Assembly: GCA_946480705.1 (NCBI GenBank)
Contig: CAMLLF010000091.1
Span: 1 to 9,751 of the forward strand
Source: an uncultured Lysobacteraceae bacterium
Lineage (GTDB): Bacteria > Pseudomonadota > Gammaproteobacteria > Xanthomonadales > Rhodanobacteraceae
Direction of reading: 5' to 3'
Length of the DNA stretch: 9,751 nucleotides
Under the pieces are notes generated by a model, which was given only the letters and a program-made list of their open reading frames with translations, did not search any database and was not told the DNA's origin. A program made the translations under genes and the position numbers. Each line of letters starts with the position of its first letter. Position 1 is the stretch's first letter. Below are positions 1 to 7,160 of the stretch, one piece after another.

Positions 1-640
1 GCGAATCCGGCGGCACGCAGACGGGATCGCCCGCGAACGCTTCGCGCCAGACGAACCCCGGATGGCAGGTATTCGGACCCGAGTGGCCGTGGCCGGCGAC
101 GCGTGATGCCGCCGCGCCGTTCTCCGCACGGGTCCGGTCGCGGACGTCGGGTGTCACGCAGACGTGATCCTGGGGGCTCGCTTCGCGCCAGACGTATCCC
201 TGGGCGCAGGTGTCCGGCCCCCAGTTGCAGTCGTTCGACTGCGTGCTCTCGCGATCGCAGGCGACGAACAGCGACGAGATGCGATCGTTCCAGGCCGAAC
301 CGACGTACTGCGCCGCGCCGCCGCCGGCGAACCGCCGCGATGCGCCGGCGAAATCGCGGTGCTCGAATGCGGTCAGCTCGCAGCGATCGGCGCAGGCGAT
401 AGCCGATATGCGGTCGTTCCAGGCGTCGCCGACGTAGTTCCGGTTCACGCCGGGCCGGATGTTGCGGCGGTCGCCGCCGAATTCCGCGTGTTCGTAGTAG
501 TCGCAGCTTTCCGGCGCGACCGCCGGTCCGCCGGAGGTCACGACTTCATCCTGCGCCCAGGCCATTGCGGCGATCAGCGACAGGCACGCGGCGTACCGGC
601 GCAGCGCGCGCGTCCGCAGGGACGAATAGTGCGTAGTCAT
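1..640 (-). CDS. Secreted beta/gamma-crystallin-like protein with Cys/Trp repeats (C-terminus cut by window edge)
   Basis: The visible 213 residues start at ATG 640-638, with GGAG at 649-652 eight bases upstream. Residues 1-29 look like a Sec signal peptide: a basic start, a hydrophobic stretch and cleavage after AWA. Residues about 46-128 hold two Greek-key-like motifs. Each has the GxxRxF/I pattern and ends in a WNDRIS segment (75-79 and 118-122). The second segment, NDRISS, fits the (N/D)(N/D)xx(S/T)S calcium-binding consensus of beta/gamma-crystallins exactly; the first has Ala in the last position. Two copies of a GPxTCxxGxVWREA...DxVCV unit follow (141-174 and 188-210), and more may lie beyond the edge. 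Nine cysteines are visible, so disulfides are likely. I infer an exported, possibly calcium-binding, cell-surface or matrix protein. The family is clear but the function is not. No stop codon is visible because the window begins inside the gene. Confidence 0.85.
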   Translation of the reverse strand, partial: MTTHYSSLRTRALRRYAACLSLIAAMAWAQDEVVTSGGPAVAPESCDYYEHAEFGGDRRNIRPGVNRNYVGDAWNDRISAIACADRCELTAFEHRDFAGASRRFAGGGAAQYVGSAWNDRISSLFVACDRESTQSNDCNWGPDTCAQGYVWREASPQDHVCVTPDVRDRTRAENGAAASRVAGHGHSGPNTCHPGFVWREAFAGDPVCVPPDS

Positions 641-1103
641 GGGGCGAGCTCCGGAGCCGACTCGGACGAGTCAGTCCACTAGTGGTTTTTGCGCCCCGGT
701 TTCTCTCAGTGCGGCGGCGCTCCGGCGGGCGCCCGGGTTGCCGTGCATGCGACGGCGATGCGCTACAGCTGCCGGCCGCTGCTCTCGCTCGCCATCGGAA
801 TCGCGTTACGGCCGTCGCCGCCGCCGTCGGCACCCTGCGCGGCGGCGATCGAAGGCATCGTCGTACCGCCGATCGAGGTCGCTGCCGATGGCGGCCATGC
901 CTGGGGCCGGCTCGGCGCGGTGATTCCCGCGAACGGCTCGTGCATGATCGGCGTCGATGTCGCAGCCACCGCGGCGACCGCCACGGTGACGGCGACTGCG
1001 CCGTAAGGAAACGACCGAAAATTCCGGCAGCGTGTGCGCCTTCAGCGCCGTTCGGAATCGCGGCGTCCGCGCATCGCACCTCGTGCCGGCTGTGCTGCGC
1101 GTT
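641..1103. other. 463-base region without a confident gene
   Basis: Apart from the paired palindromes near 659-685, no recognisable gene is seen. Between about 758 and 1006 third codon positions are unusually G/C rich in one phase. That phase is shared by a plus-strand frame ending with TAA at 1004-1006 and by a minus-strand frame ending near 763. The plus frame from ATG 758 would encode about 82 residues with a mildly hydrophobic start and an Ala/Thr-rich tail. Neither frame has a convincing ribosome binding site or a recognisable domain. It may be an unrecognised small gene, a decayed gene or chance. I see no clear terminator for the receptor gene that ends at 1104. Confidence 0.4.
659..685. 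promoter_or_regulatory. Two adjacent inverted repeats upstream of the crystallin-like gene
   Basis: Positions 659-672 form a perfect inverted repeat with arms GACTCG and CGAGTC around a 2-base centre. Three bases further, 676-685 is the perfect 10-base palindrome CCACTAGTGG. Both lie 19-45 bases upstream of the crystallin-like start codon, where a promoter or operator would be expected. The plus strand continues into a run of five T after the second palindrome, so a weak hairpin role is also possible. A regulatory role is inferred from position and symmetry only, and no matching regulator is identified. Confidence 0.4.
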
Positions 1104-3533
1104 TCAGAACTGATACCCCACCTCGACCCCGTACATCCGCGGCGCGCTGATCGTCGCGTAGGTCGTGCCGAACACGTCGGTCGTGTAATTTCCGACATTT
1201 TCCACATAGCGCTTGTCGAACAGGTTCGTCGCGAACGCGCCGACGCGCCAGTGCTCGCTCGCGTCGGTCCAGCCCAGGCGCAGGTCGGTGCGTTGCTGCG
1301 CGGCGCCGACGTCGACGTTCGGGCTCACGCTGCAGTCGCCCTGCAGCTGCGAATCGGCGTTGCAGCGGCTCTTGCCGCGATACGCGTGGCGCAGCGCGAG
1401 GGTCAGGGCGCCGGCGCTGTCGAAATCCCAGCGATACTGCGCGCCGAGCGAGAACGACAGGTACGGCTCGCCCGTGGCCTGGCCGGACAGATCGCGTCCG
1501 CTCGGCGTGAGCTTGTCCTTGTAGGTCGCGTCGATGAACGCGAGGTTCGCGTCGAAGGTCAGTGCATCGCTGGGCTGCCACTGCAGGCCCGCGTCCACGC
1601 CCCAGGCCTTCTCGTCGCTGGTGTCCACGAGATAGCGCGGCACGCCGCTGCCGGCGCTGTTGGGATCGAGGCGGATCGCCTGGCGGTCGGAATAGACGTA
1701 GTAGAACGCCGACGCGTTCCAGAGCAGGCCGTGTTCGTAGTCGGCCTGCTTGATGCCGGCCTCGAGATTCCAGACGTCCTCGTTGTCGAATTTCGCGCCG
1801 ATGTCGAGGCTGTTGTAGCCGCCGGCCTTGTAGCCCTTGGCGAGCGAGGCGAACAGCATCGTGTCCGGCGTGGCCTGGAAGTCGATGACGAGGCGCGGGC
1901 TGAAATCGCTCCAGGAATCGCTGTCGCGCACGGTCACGCCTTCGAGCGCGCCGTTGGCGAACACGATGTCGCTGCTTGCGACGCCGAGCGCAAACAGCGC
2001 CGGCTCCTGCAGTTCCGGCGGCAGGCCCGCGATGATCGGCAGCAACTGCTCGATCGTGCCGTCGAGCGTCGGCGCGCTGCGCGGTCCGTTGAACCAGCTG
2101 AATTTCTTTTCGTCGCGCGTGTAGCGCAGGCCGACCGTGAGATTCGTACGGTCGCTCAGGGCCCAGATCGTGTCGCCGAACAGCGCGTAGGCGCGCGAGT
2201 CGGCGGTGTTGATCATTTCCTCGCGCCAGCGGTGGTCGCGCAGGCTCAGCGGCACGTCGAACGACGCGAGCACGTCGCTGAAATAGCCGAACAGCGTGCC
2301 GGTCGGCGTCGGCGCGACGCCCTGCGTGCGGATCAGCGTGTCGAGGCTGTCGGTGAACACGTTGACCTGCGAGGTCTGGTCGGCCTTTTCGCGGAAATAG
2401 CTCGTGCCGGCGACCCAGTTGAGCGTGTCGGTTTCGCCGGAGAACTTGAATTCCTGGTAGAAGCTGCGGTTGTCCTCGATGTTGGCCGTGTCGAGGTAGA
2501 GATAGCGGCGGTTCGTGCCGTCCTCGTCCTCGCGATTGATCGTGTCGAATTCGCGCCAGGCGGTCGTCGAGGTGAAATGACCCCAGCCCGCGTCGTGGTT
2601 GATCGCGAGCGTCGCGCCGTCGAACGTGCGCGATTCCTCGTTGCCCTCGACGTCGTTGAACACGCTCGCGTGGCGCGGATCGAGAAACGTCGCCGGATTC
2701 GGCGGGACTTCCGGATAGTCGGGCGAGGGCGGCAGCGGCACGATGCCGATCGCCGGCCGCGCGAGCTGGTCGAGGCGTTCGTGGTCCCAGGTCAGCACCG
2801 CGTTCGTCGCGCTGCCGACATCCCAGCGGAACGCCGCACGCGTCGCCCAGTTGTCCTCGCCGTTGAGATCGCGCCCGGTCGCCGCATCGCGCAGCCAGCC
2901 GTCGGATTCGTTGCGCAGCGCGCTGATGCGCAGCGCCGTGGTTTCCCCGAGCGGCGTGTTGATCAGGCCGTCCAGGTAGCGCTGGCCGTCGCTGCCGAAG
3001 CGCGTCGTCACACGGCCTTCGAGTTCGCGGCCCGGCTGCTTGCTGATCAGCGACACCGCGCCGGCCGCGCTGTTGCGGCCGAACAGCGTGCCCTGCGGTC
3101 CCTTCAGCACCTCGATGCGCTCGACGTCGTTGAACGCGAGCACCGAGCCGCCCGAGCGCGCCGAGTAGACGCCGTCGACGTAGACGCCGACCGCGGGATC
3201 CGTGCCGATGCCGAAGTCGCCGGTGCTGATGCCGCGAATCGCGAAATACGGCTGGGTCTTCTGGCCGCTGACGACGAGGCCCGGCACGAAAGTGTCGAGA
3301 TCCTGGATGTCGTAGGCCGTGGTCTGCTCGATGAGTTTTTCATCGACGACCTGGATCGCGATCGGCACCTCCTGCAGTTCCTGCTCGCGGCTCTGCGCCG
3401 TGACGACGACGGGTTCGAGGCGGCTGTCCTCGGCGTCGGTGGGCTGCGCCGCCGCCGGCAATGCCGCGGCGACGGCGGAAACGAGCAGGGCCTGACGCAG
3501 GCTGGCAACGAGCTGGCGGCGCGTTAATTTCAT
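1104..3533 (-). CDS. TonB-dependent outer-membrane receptor
   Basis: An 809-residue outer-membrane beta-barrel transporter for energised uptake of a large or scarce ligand. ATG 3533-3531 is chosen because GGGGAG (3539-3544) lies five bases upstream and a signal peptide follows (MKLTRRQL..., cleavage near AAA|Q29). An upstream in-frame start at 3611 would add 26 residues before the signal peptide and is rejected. Residues about 40-165 form the plug, with EPVVVTAQ near the TonB-box region, VPIAIQVVDE, and the conserved block VERIEVLKGPQGTLFGRNSA followed by AGAVSLISKQP. The barrel ends in GYQF, the terminal aromatic expected for BAM-mediated insertion. Cys724 and Cys734 probably close an extracellular loop. 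The length is typical of receptors in sphingomonads and xanthomonads that are often tied to carbohydrate, aromatic or siderophore uptake. The substrate cannot be read from sequence. The upstream minus-strand lipoprotein pair may work with it, but a 131-base gap with a hairpin suggests separate transcription. Confidence 0.95.
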   Translation of the reverse strand: MKLTRRQLVASLRQALLVSAVAAALPAAAQPTDAEDSRLEPVVVTAQSREQELQEVPIAIQVVDEKLIEQTTAYDIQDLDTFVPGLVVSGQKTQPYFAIRGISTGDFGIGTDPAVGVYVDGVYSARSGGSVLAFNDVERIEVLKGPQGTLFGRNSAAGAVSLISKQPGRELEGRVTTRFGSDGQRYLDGLINTPLGETTALRISALRNESDGWLRDAATGRDLNGEDNWATRAAFRWDVGSATNAVLTWDHERLDQLARPAIGIVPLPPSPDYPEVPPNPATFLDPRHASVFNDVEGNEESRTFDGATLAINHDAGWGHFTSTTAWREFDTINREDEDGTNRRYLYLDTANIEDNRSFYQEFKFSGETDTLNWVAGTSYFREKADQTSQVNVFTDSLDTLIRTQGVAPTPTGTLFGYFSDVLASFDVPLSLRDHRWREEMINTADSRAYALFGDTIWALSDRTNLTVGLRYTRDEKKFSWFNGPRSAPTLDGTIEQLLPIIAGLPPELQEPALFALGVASSDIVFANGALEGVTVRDSDSWSDFSPRLVIDFQATPDTMLFASLAKGYKAGGYNSLDIGAKFDNEDVWNLEAGIKQADYEHGLLWNASAFYYVYSDRQAIRLDPNSAGSGVPRYLVDTSDEKAWGVDAGLQWQPSDALTFDANLAFIDATYKDKLTPSGRDLSGQATGEPYLSFSLGAQYRWDFDSAGALTLALRHAYRGKSRCNADSQLQGDCSVSPNVDVGAAQQRTDLRLGWTDASEHWRVGAFATNLFDKRYVENVGNYTTDVFGTTYATISAPRMYGVEVGYQF

Positions 3534-3585
3534 GGAAGCTCCCCGGGGCAGTATGGGTTGTCGCGTTGTTGTCATGTGGAGAAAA

Positions 3586-3657
3586 GAGTGGAGACGAGCG
3601 AGAACGAGCAAACGCGTCCCCGCTCAGCCCGCACTCGTTTCTCGCTCCTCTCCGCTC
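3586..3657. repeat. Intergenic palindromic repeat, copy A
   Basis: A large imperfect inverted repeat fills most of the 131-base gap between the cytochrome and receptor genes. The left arm 3586-3608 (GAGTGGAGAC then GAGCGAGAACGAG) pairs with the right arm 3634-3657 (CTCGTTTCTCGCTC then CTCTCCGCTC), with two mismatches and one bulge and a loop of about 25 bases. Its core, GAGCGAGAAACGAGTG with CACTCTTTTCTC, recurs in the hairpin at 7161-7240, so it belongs to a dispersed family. It may attenuate or terminate transcription from the lipoprotein pair or stabilise mRNA ends. Confidence 0.7.
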
Positions 3658-3664
3658 GTCACTC

Positions 3665-4801
3665 TCACTCGCAGCTCCCTCGCAGCGAATCAATCCATTC
3701 CCCTACCAGCCGCGCGCCCTCCCGGTGCGCGACCGATCGTCCGAGCTCCGGCATCATCACGGCCGGGTCGGTGCTCTCCATGCGATACAGCAGTACCGAG
3801 CCGGCGGCATCGCCGGGCTTGATGTCGTAGAGCCGGTTGCCGGTGCCTTTGCCCGCGGCGACCGGCTGCTTGCAGATGCCGAAATGGATGCCGGGTTCGT
3901 GCGCGACGTCGAGGAACAGGCCCGAGGTGTTGGCCGGTCCCTTCGCGCTGTGACAGTGGCCGCAGTTGATGTCGAGGTAGGCGCGCGCACGTGCGGCGAT
4001 GTCGGCCTGCGCGTCGCGCGCGTCGGCGGCGCGCGGTGCGGCTGCCGGCGCGCCGCTCAGATAGCCGGCGGCGGCGAGTTTTTCCAGTTGATTCGCGCGT
4101 CCGCCCGCATAGTCGAAATCGCGATTCAGATGGCGCGCCTTCGGCCCGATCGGCTGCAATGTGCGCGCGAGGTTGTCGGTGTTGTGGCAGCTCGCGCACT
4201 GGTTCTGGTCGGGCACCTGATACGCGAGTTCTTCCGACGCGCCGGATGCGTCGACGAGATCGAGCGGCACGAGCGCGCCGATGCGCTGCAAGGTCGCGTC
4301 GCGCTGGTCGTCGTCCCAGACGTAGGGAAACGCGATCCAGCCCGATTCGCGGCGCACGAGCAGCCGCGTCTCGATCAGCCGCACGCGGCGCAGGTCGAGC
4401 GTCTCGCCGGCGAGGCTCGGTGCGGCCGGGTCGCTGCGCGCGACGCGCCGGCCGTCCCAGCCGCCGTCGGGCAGCGGGAAATAGAAGGTCTTGCTGATCA
4501 CCGTGCCGACCGGAAAGTCGAATGCGGTTTCCGGGGCGTACGTCGCGCTGACGCCGGGCGGCATCCAGACCGTGCGCAGCTTGTGCGCGTAGTCGCTGAA
4601 CAGCGGCGTGTTCAGATCGAACGGCAGCACGCGTGCGTTGAGCGACAGCGTGCGGCCGTCGCTCGCGAGCAGATGCCATTCCGACAGTTTCGCCGGCATG
4701 CCCTCGGCGAAGAAGCGCACCGGCGGCGGCGTGCGCGCGCACGCGGCGAGCACGAGGCACAGCAGCGTCAGCGCCGCGACCCGCAGCGCGGTCCTGCGCA
4801 T
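3665..4801 (-). CDS. Diheme c-type cytochrome lipoprotein, SO2930-like (TIGR03806-type)
   Basis: A 378-residue predicted lipoprotein. The signal peptide ends in LVLAAC, giving a lipidated Cys21 with Arg at +2 of the mature chain, compatible with outer-membrane anchoring. Two covalent heme sites are visible: CASCH at 202-206 and CGHCH at 280-284. Met349 or Met350 in AVMMPELG is a plausible axial ligand, and Cys310 and Cys377 could form a disulfide. The N-terminal 200 residues carry no heme site and include FDLNTPLFSDYAHKLR, which I associate with the SO2930 family of diheme cytochromes. Members of that family typically sit next to a beta-helix protein, exactly as here. The start codon lies one base after the stop of the upstream beta-helix gene (TGA-C-ATG), so translation is probably coupled. 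I infer periplasmic or surface electron transfer, possibly accepting electrons from a reaction on the partner's substrate. The reaction itself is unknown. Confidence 0.9.
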   Translation of the reverse strand: MRRTALRVAALTLLCLVLAACARTPPPVRFFAEGMPAKLSEWHLLASDGRTLSLNARVLPFDLNTPLFSDYAHKLRTVWMPPGVSATYAPETAFDFPVGTVISKTFYFPLPDGGWDGRRVARSDPAAPSLAGETLDLRRVRLIETRLLVRRESGWIAFPYVWDDDQRDATLQRIGALVPLDLVDASGASEELAYQVPDQNQCASCHNTDNLARTLQPIGPKARHLNRDFDYAGGRANQLEKLAAAGYLSGAPAAAPRAADARDAQADIAARARAYLDINCGHCHSAKGPANTSGLFLDVAHEPGIHFGICKQPVAAGKGTGNRLYDIKPGDAAGSVLLYRMESTDPAVMMPELGRSVAHREGARLVGEWIDSLRGSCE

Positions 4802-4802
4802 G

Positions 4803-6023
4803 TCAGCCCCGGCGCAGGTCGACCGCGGGCAGCTTCGGCAGGCTGCAGCGGAACGGCGTCATGTCGCTGTTCGGATTGTCGTAGCCGTTCGGGCCGTCGG
4901 CGTTGACGACACCCGAGACGTTGTCGAGACAGATCTGCGGACCCGCGGCCGGCTGGCCGTCGACGACGCGCCTGGCGTTGAAATAGCCGTCCCAGAGCAC
5001 GTCGGGAAAGCTGCCGGTGAGGCCGACCGCGGCGACCCTGAGCGCCTTGAGGTCGAGCCCGTCGGGCGAGTCGCCGCCGCCCTTGAGGCGATTGCCGTAG
5101 ACGTAGATGCGCTCAGGATACGGATCGAAGCCCTCGGCCATGCTGCTGTCCTTGTAGCCCGTCGAATAGACGCTCGACACGATGATGTTCGCGGTCGCGT
5201 TGTCGGCGATGTCGTTGTCGAAGATCTCCACGTCGTCGTTGGAATTGACGAGCATGCCCGAGCCGGCCGGCACGCTCGCGACCGGCGTGCCCTTCGCGCC
5301 GAAGTTGCCGGTGTTGTTGCCGACGATGCGATTCTTGTAGACGCGGATCCGGCCGCCTTGCTGCGACAGCGCCGGCATGTTGAACACGAGGATGCCGCCG
5401 GTGTTGTTCGTCGCGACGTTGTCGTAGACGTCGGCGCTGATCGTGTTCTCGATCTCGATGCCGGCCACGTTGAACTCGGCGCGGCTGCGCCGCACGATCA
5501 CGTCGCGCGACTGGCCGACGTAGATGCCCGCGTCCGACGCCGCGATCGCGACGCAGTCCTCGATCAGCACGTTCGTGGTCTTGACCGGATAGAGCCCGTA
5601 GGCGCCGTTCTTCGTGCTCGGCCCGCCGGTCCACTGCACCTTGACCGCGCGGATCGTCACGTTCTTCGATTCGCTGATCTTCAGGCCGTCGCCCTTGGAG
5701 TCCTCGATCGTCAGATTCTCGATCGTGAAATCGTCGCCGTTGACGAGCAGCCCTTCGGCGCCGGCCTTCTGCCCCTTGAACGTCAGCACGCTCTTGTCCA
5801 TGCCCGCGCCGCGGATCGTGATGCCGCTCGCGCGCAGCGTCAGGCTGCGGTCGAACGCGAAGCGGCCCGCGGGAATCTCGATCACGTCGCCCGGCTTCGC
5901 GTCGAGCAGCTGCTGCTGCAGCTTCGGCGCATAGGCCGTGTCGGCCGCCGGCGCAGGCGGCGTCGCCTCGCCGCAGCCGGCCAGCAGCAGGGCGAACGCG
6001 ATCGTGGGTATACATTGACGCAT
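4803..6023 (-). CDS. Parallel beta-helix lipoprotein, SO2929-like (TIGR03805-type)
   Basis: A 406-residue predicted lipoprotein, first gene of a two-gene unit with the diheme cytochrome. ATG 6023-6021 has GGAG at 6030-6033 six bases upstream. The signal peptide ends in the lipobox LAGC with Cys17. The frame stays open far upstream, but that extension is antisense to other genes and has no signal sequence. Residues about 45-320 show the repeating short-strand pattern of a right-handed beta-helix, such as ITIRGAG, FTIENLTIEDS, VTIRAVKV, VLIEDCVA, VIVRRSRAEFN, VYDNVATNN, RVYKNRIVGNN, VEIFDNDIADN and IYVYGNRLKGG. The Asn ladders are typical of carbohydrate-active or NosD-like folds. Cys365 and Cys393 near the C-terminus may pair. 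The family occurs next to a diheme cytochrome and its function is, as far as I know, unestablished. A polysaccharide- or surface-binding role is a guess. Confidence 0.9.
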   Translation of the reverse strand: MRQCIPTIAFALLLAGCGEATPPAPAADTAYAPKLQQQLLDAKPGDVIEIPAGRFAFDRSLTLRASGITIRGAGMDKSVLTFKGQKAGAEGLLVNGDDFTIENLTIEDSKGDGLKISESKNVTIRAVKVQWTGGPSTKNGAYGLYPVKTTNVLIEDCVAIAASDAGIYVGQSRDVIVRRSRAEFNVAGIEIENTISADVYDNVATNNTGGILVFNMPALSQQGGRIRVYKNRIVGNNTGNFGAKGTPVASVPAGSGMLVNSNDDVEIFDNDIADNATANIIVSSVYSTGYKDSSMAEGFDPYPERIYVYGNRLKGGGDSPDGLDLKALRVAAVGLTGSFPDVLWDGYFNARRVVDGQPAAGPQICLDNVSGVVNADGPNGYDNPNSDMTPFRCSLPKLPAVDLRRG

Positions 6024-6134
6024 GACGGGCTCCGGGCCGGGGATCGAGGAAGTCTTGTGCGGTCGCCGCATCACAAGTGAGGGCCGCAACGGCATACTTG
6101 GGGGGGCAAAACGGCCAGGCGACGACAGGCAACG
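6024..6134. promoter_or_regulatory. Divergent promoter region with a CTTGTG/CACAAG operator candidate
   Basis: This 111-base gap separates the lipoprotein unit from the divergent AraC-type regulator, so it must hold promoters in both directions. The arms CTTGTG (6054-6059) and CACAAG (6072-6077) form a perfect 6-bp inverted repeat around 12 bases, and an inner GCGG-TCG-CCGC at 6059-6069 adds further symmetry. A run of seven G lies at 6100-6106. No clear sigma-70 boxes are visible. The inverted repeat is a reasonable binding site for the neighbouring regulator or for a global one. Its spacing does not fit the TGTGA-N6-TCACA pattern of CRP. Confidence 0.45.
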
Positions 6135-7154
6135 ATGGCGGCCACGCACAATGCGATCGACGATCCGCGGTTCTCCGCAGCGATACTGCCGACCAATATC
6201 CTGAGCGGTCTCGTGCAGATCGCGCAGGAGCGCGGCGTCGATGCGAGCGCCTGGTTCGCCGGCTTCGCCCTGAGCCCGAACGACATCTGCGACCCGAGCG
6301 CGAGGGTGTCGTACCGCCAGGCCGTGGCCATCATCCGCCGCGCGATCGGCGCCATGGCCGACCCGGCGCTCGGTCTTCTGATCGGACGCCACCAGGACAT
6401 CGGCAACTTCGGCCTGCTCGGCCTCGCGATGAAGACGGCACGCAGCTTCGGCGACGCGATCGCGCTCGGCATCACCTACCAGCGCGCGACCGGAACGCTG
6501 CTCGATCTCGAAGTGCAGACGCTCGCAGCCGGCGAGATCGCGCTGTTCGCGCGCGCGCCGGTCGACGATCCCGTGGTGCTGCCGTTTCTCTGCGAGGAAA
6601 TGTTCTCGAGCGTGCTCGCGGTCGGCCGCGAACTCGCCGGCGTGGCGTTGAAACCGCTGCGGCTCGAACTGGCGTATGCCGAGCCCGCGCACGTCGAGGA
6701 ATACCGCGCGCTGTTCCGCTGCGAGCTGCGCTTCGGCAGCACGCACAACTGCCTCGTCGTCGACGCGCAGACGCTCGATCATCCGTTTCCGAACTACAAC
6801 CCGGTCACCGCGCGCCAGGCGCTCGCCGCGCTGCTGCGCGAACTGGAAGCGATGCCCGCCGCGCGCAGCGAAACCGTTGCCGCGGTCGAGCGTCAGCTGC
6901 GCCAGCGCATCGCGCAGAATCCGCGGCTGCTCGACGTCGCCGTGTCGCTGTATCGCAGCGAACGCACGCTGCGCCGCCAGCTCGCCGGCGAGGGCGAGAG
7001 CTTCACGACGATCCACGACCGCGTGCGCTGCGAACGCGCGATCGAACTGCTGCGCGACCGCCGCCTGACCGTCGCCGAAGTCGGCACCCAGGTCGGTTTC
7101 CGCGCGTTCAAGCGCTGGACCGGGCGCACGCCGACGGAATTGCGCGAGGCGTAG
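6135..7154 (+). CDS. AraC-family transcriptional regulator with shortened second helix-turn-helix
   Basis: A 339-residue cytoplasmic DNA-binding regulator. ATG 6135 has a weak AGG five bases upstream. Residues about 20-210 fit the N-terminal ligand-binding domain of the Arabinose_bd type (PF12625) found in OruR-like AraC regulators: LSGLVQIAQERGVD, NFGLLGLAMKTARSFGDAI, FLCEEMFSS. The C-terminal DNA-binding domain begins near residue 245. Helix-turn-helix 1 spans about 266-288 (DVAVSLYRSERTLRRQL). Helix-turn-helix 2 begins at LTVAEVGTQVGF (311-322) but runs straight into RAFKRWTGRTP (323-333). Family members normally have about seven residues such as SDPSAFS between them, so the first part of the second recognition helix is missing, in frame. 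It may bind DNA through helix-turn-helix 1 only, or be impaired. The divergent position suggests control of the lipoprotein pair and possibly the receptor. Confidence 0.93.
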   Translation: MAATHNAIDDPRFSAAILPTNILSGLVQIAQERGVDASAWFAGFALSPNDICDPSARVSYRQAVAIIRRAIGAMADPALGLLIGRHQDIGNFGLLGLAMKTARSFGDAIALGITYQRATGTLLDLEVQTLAAGEIALFARAPVDDPVVLPFLCEEMFSSVLAVGRELAGVALKPLRLELAYAEPAHVEEYRALFRCELRFGSTHNCLVVDAQTLDHPFPNYNPVTARQALAALLRELEAMPAARSETVAAVERQLRQRIAQNPRLLDVAVSLYRSERTLRRQLAGEGESFTTIHDRVRCERAIELLRDRRLTVAEVGTQVGFRAFKRWTGRTPTELREA

Positions 7155-7160
7155 GGCAGG

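Noticed and set aside
1032..3527. An 831-residue open frame on the plus strand, antisense to the receptor gene
   Set aside because: It is Arg/Val/Ala-rich with no domain, and lies opposite a complete receptor with plug and barrel motifs. High GC removes stops from the antisense frame.
3534..3611. Alternative upstream start for the receptor adding 26 residues
   Set aside because: It would place non-signal sequence ahead of a good signal peptide, and the GGGGAG site fits the start at 3533.
4803..6023. Calling the beta-helix protein NosD or a pectate lyase
   Set aside because: No nos neighbours and no lyase catalytic motif. The cytochrome partner and lipobox fit the SO2929-like family better.
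6054..6077. CRP binding site
   Set aside because: The half-sites are separated by 12 bases and do not match TGTGA-N6-TCACA spacing.
3461..6080. Long plus-strand open frames antisense to the cytochrome and beta-helix genes
   Set aside because: Low-complexity Arg/Ala-rich products with no recognisable motif, opposite genes with lipoboxes, CxxCH sites and beta-helix repeats.
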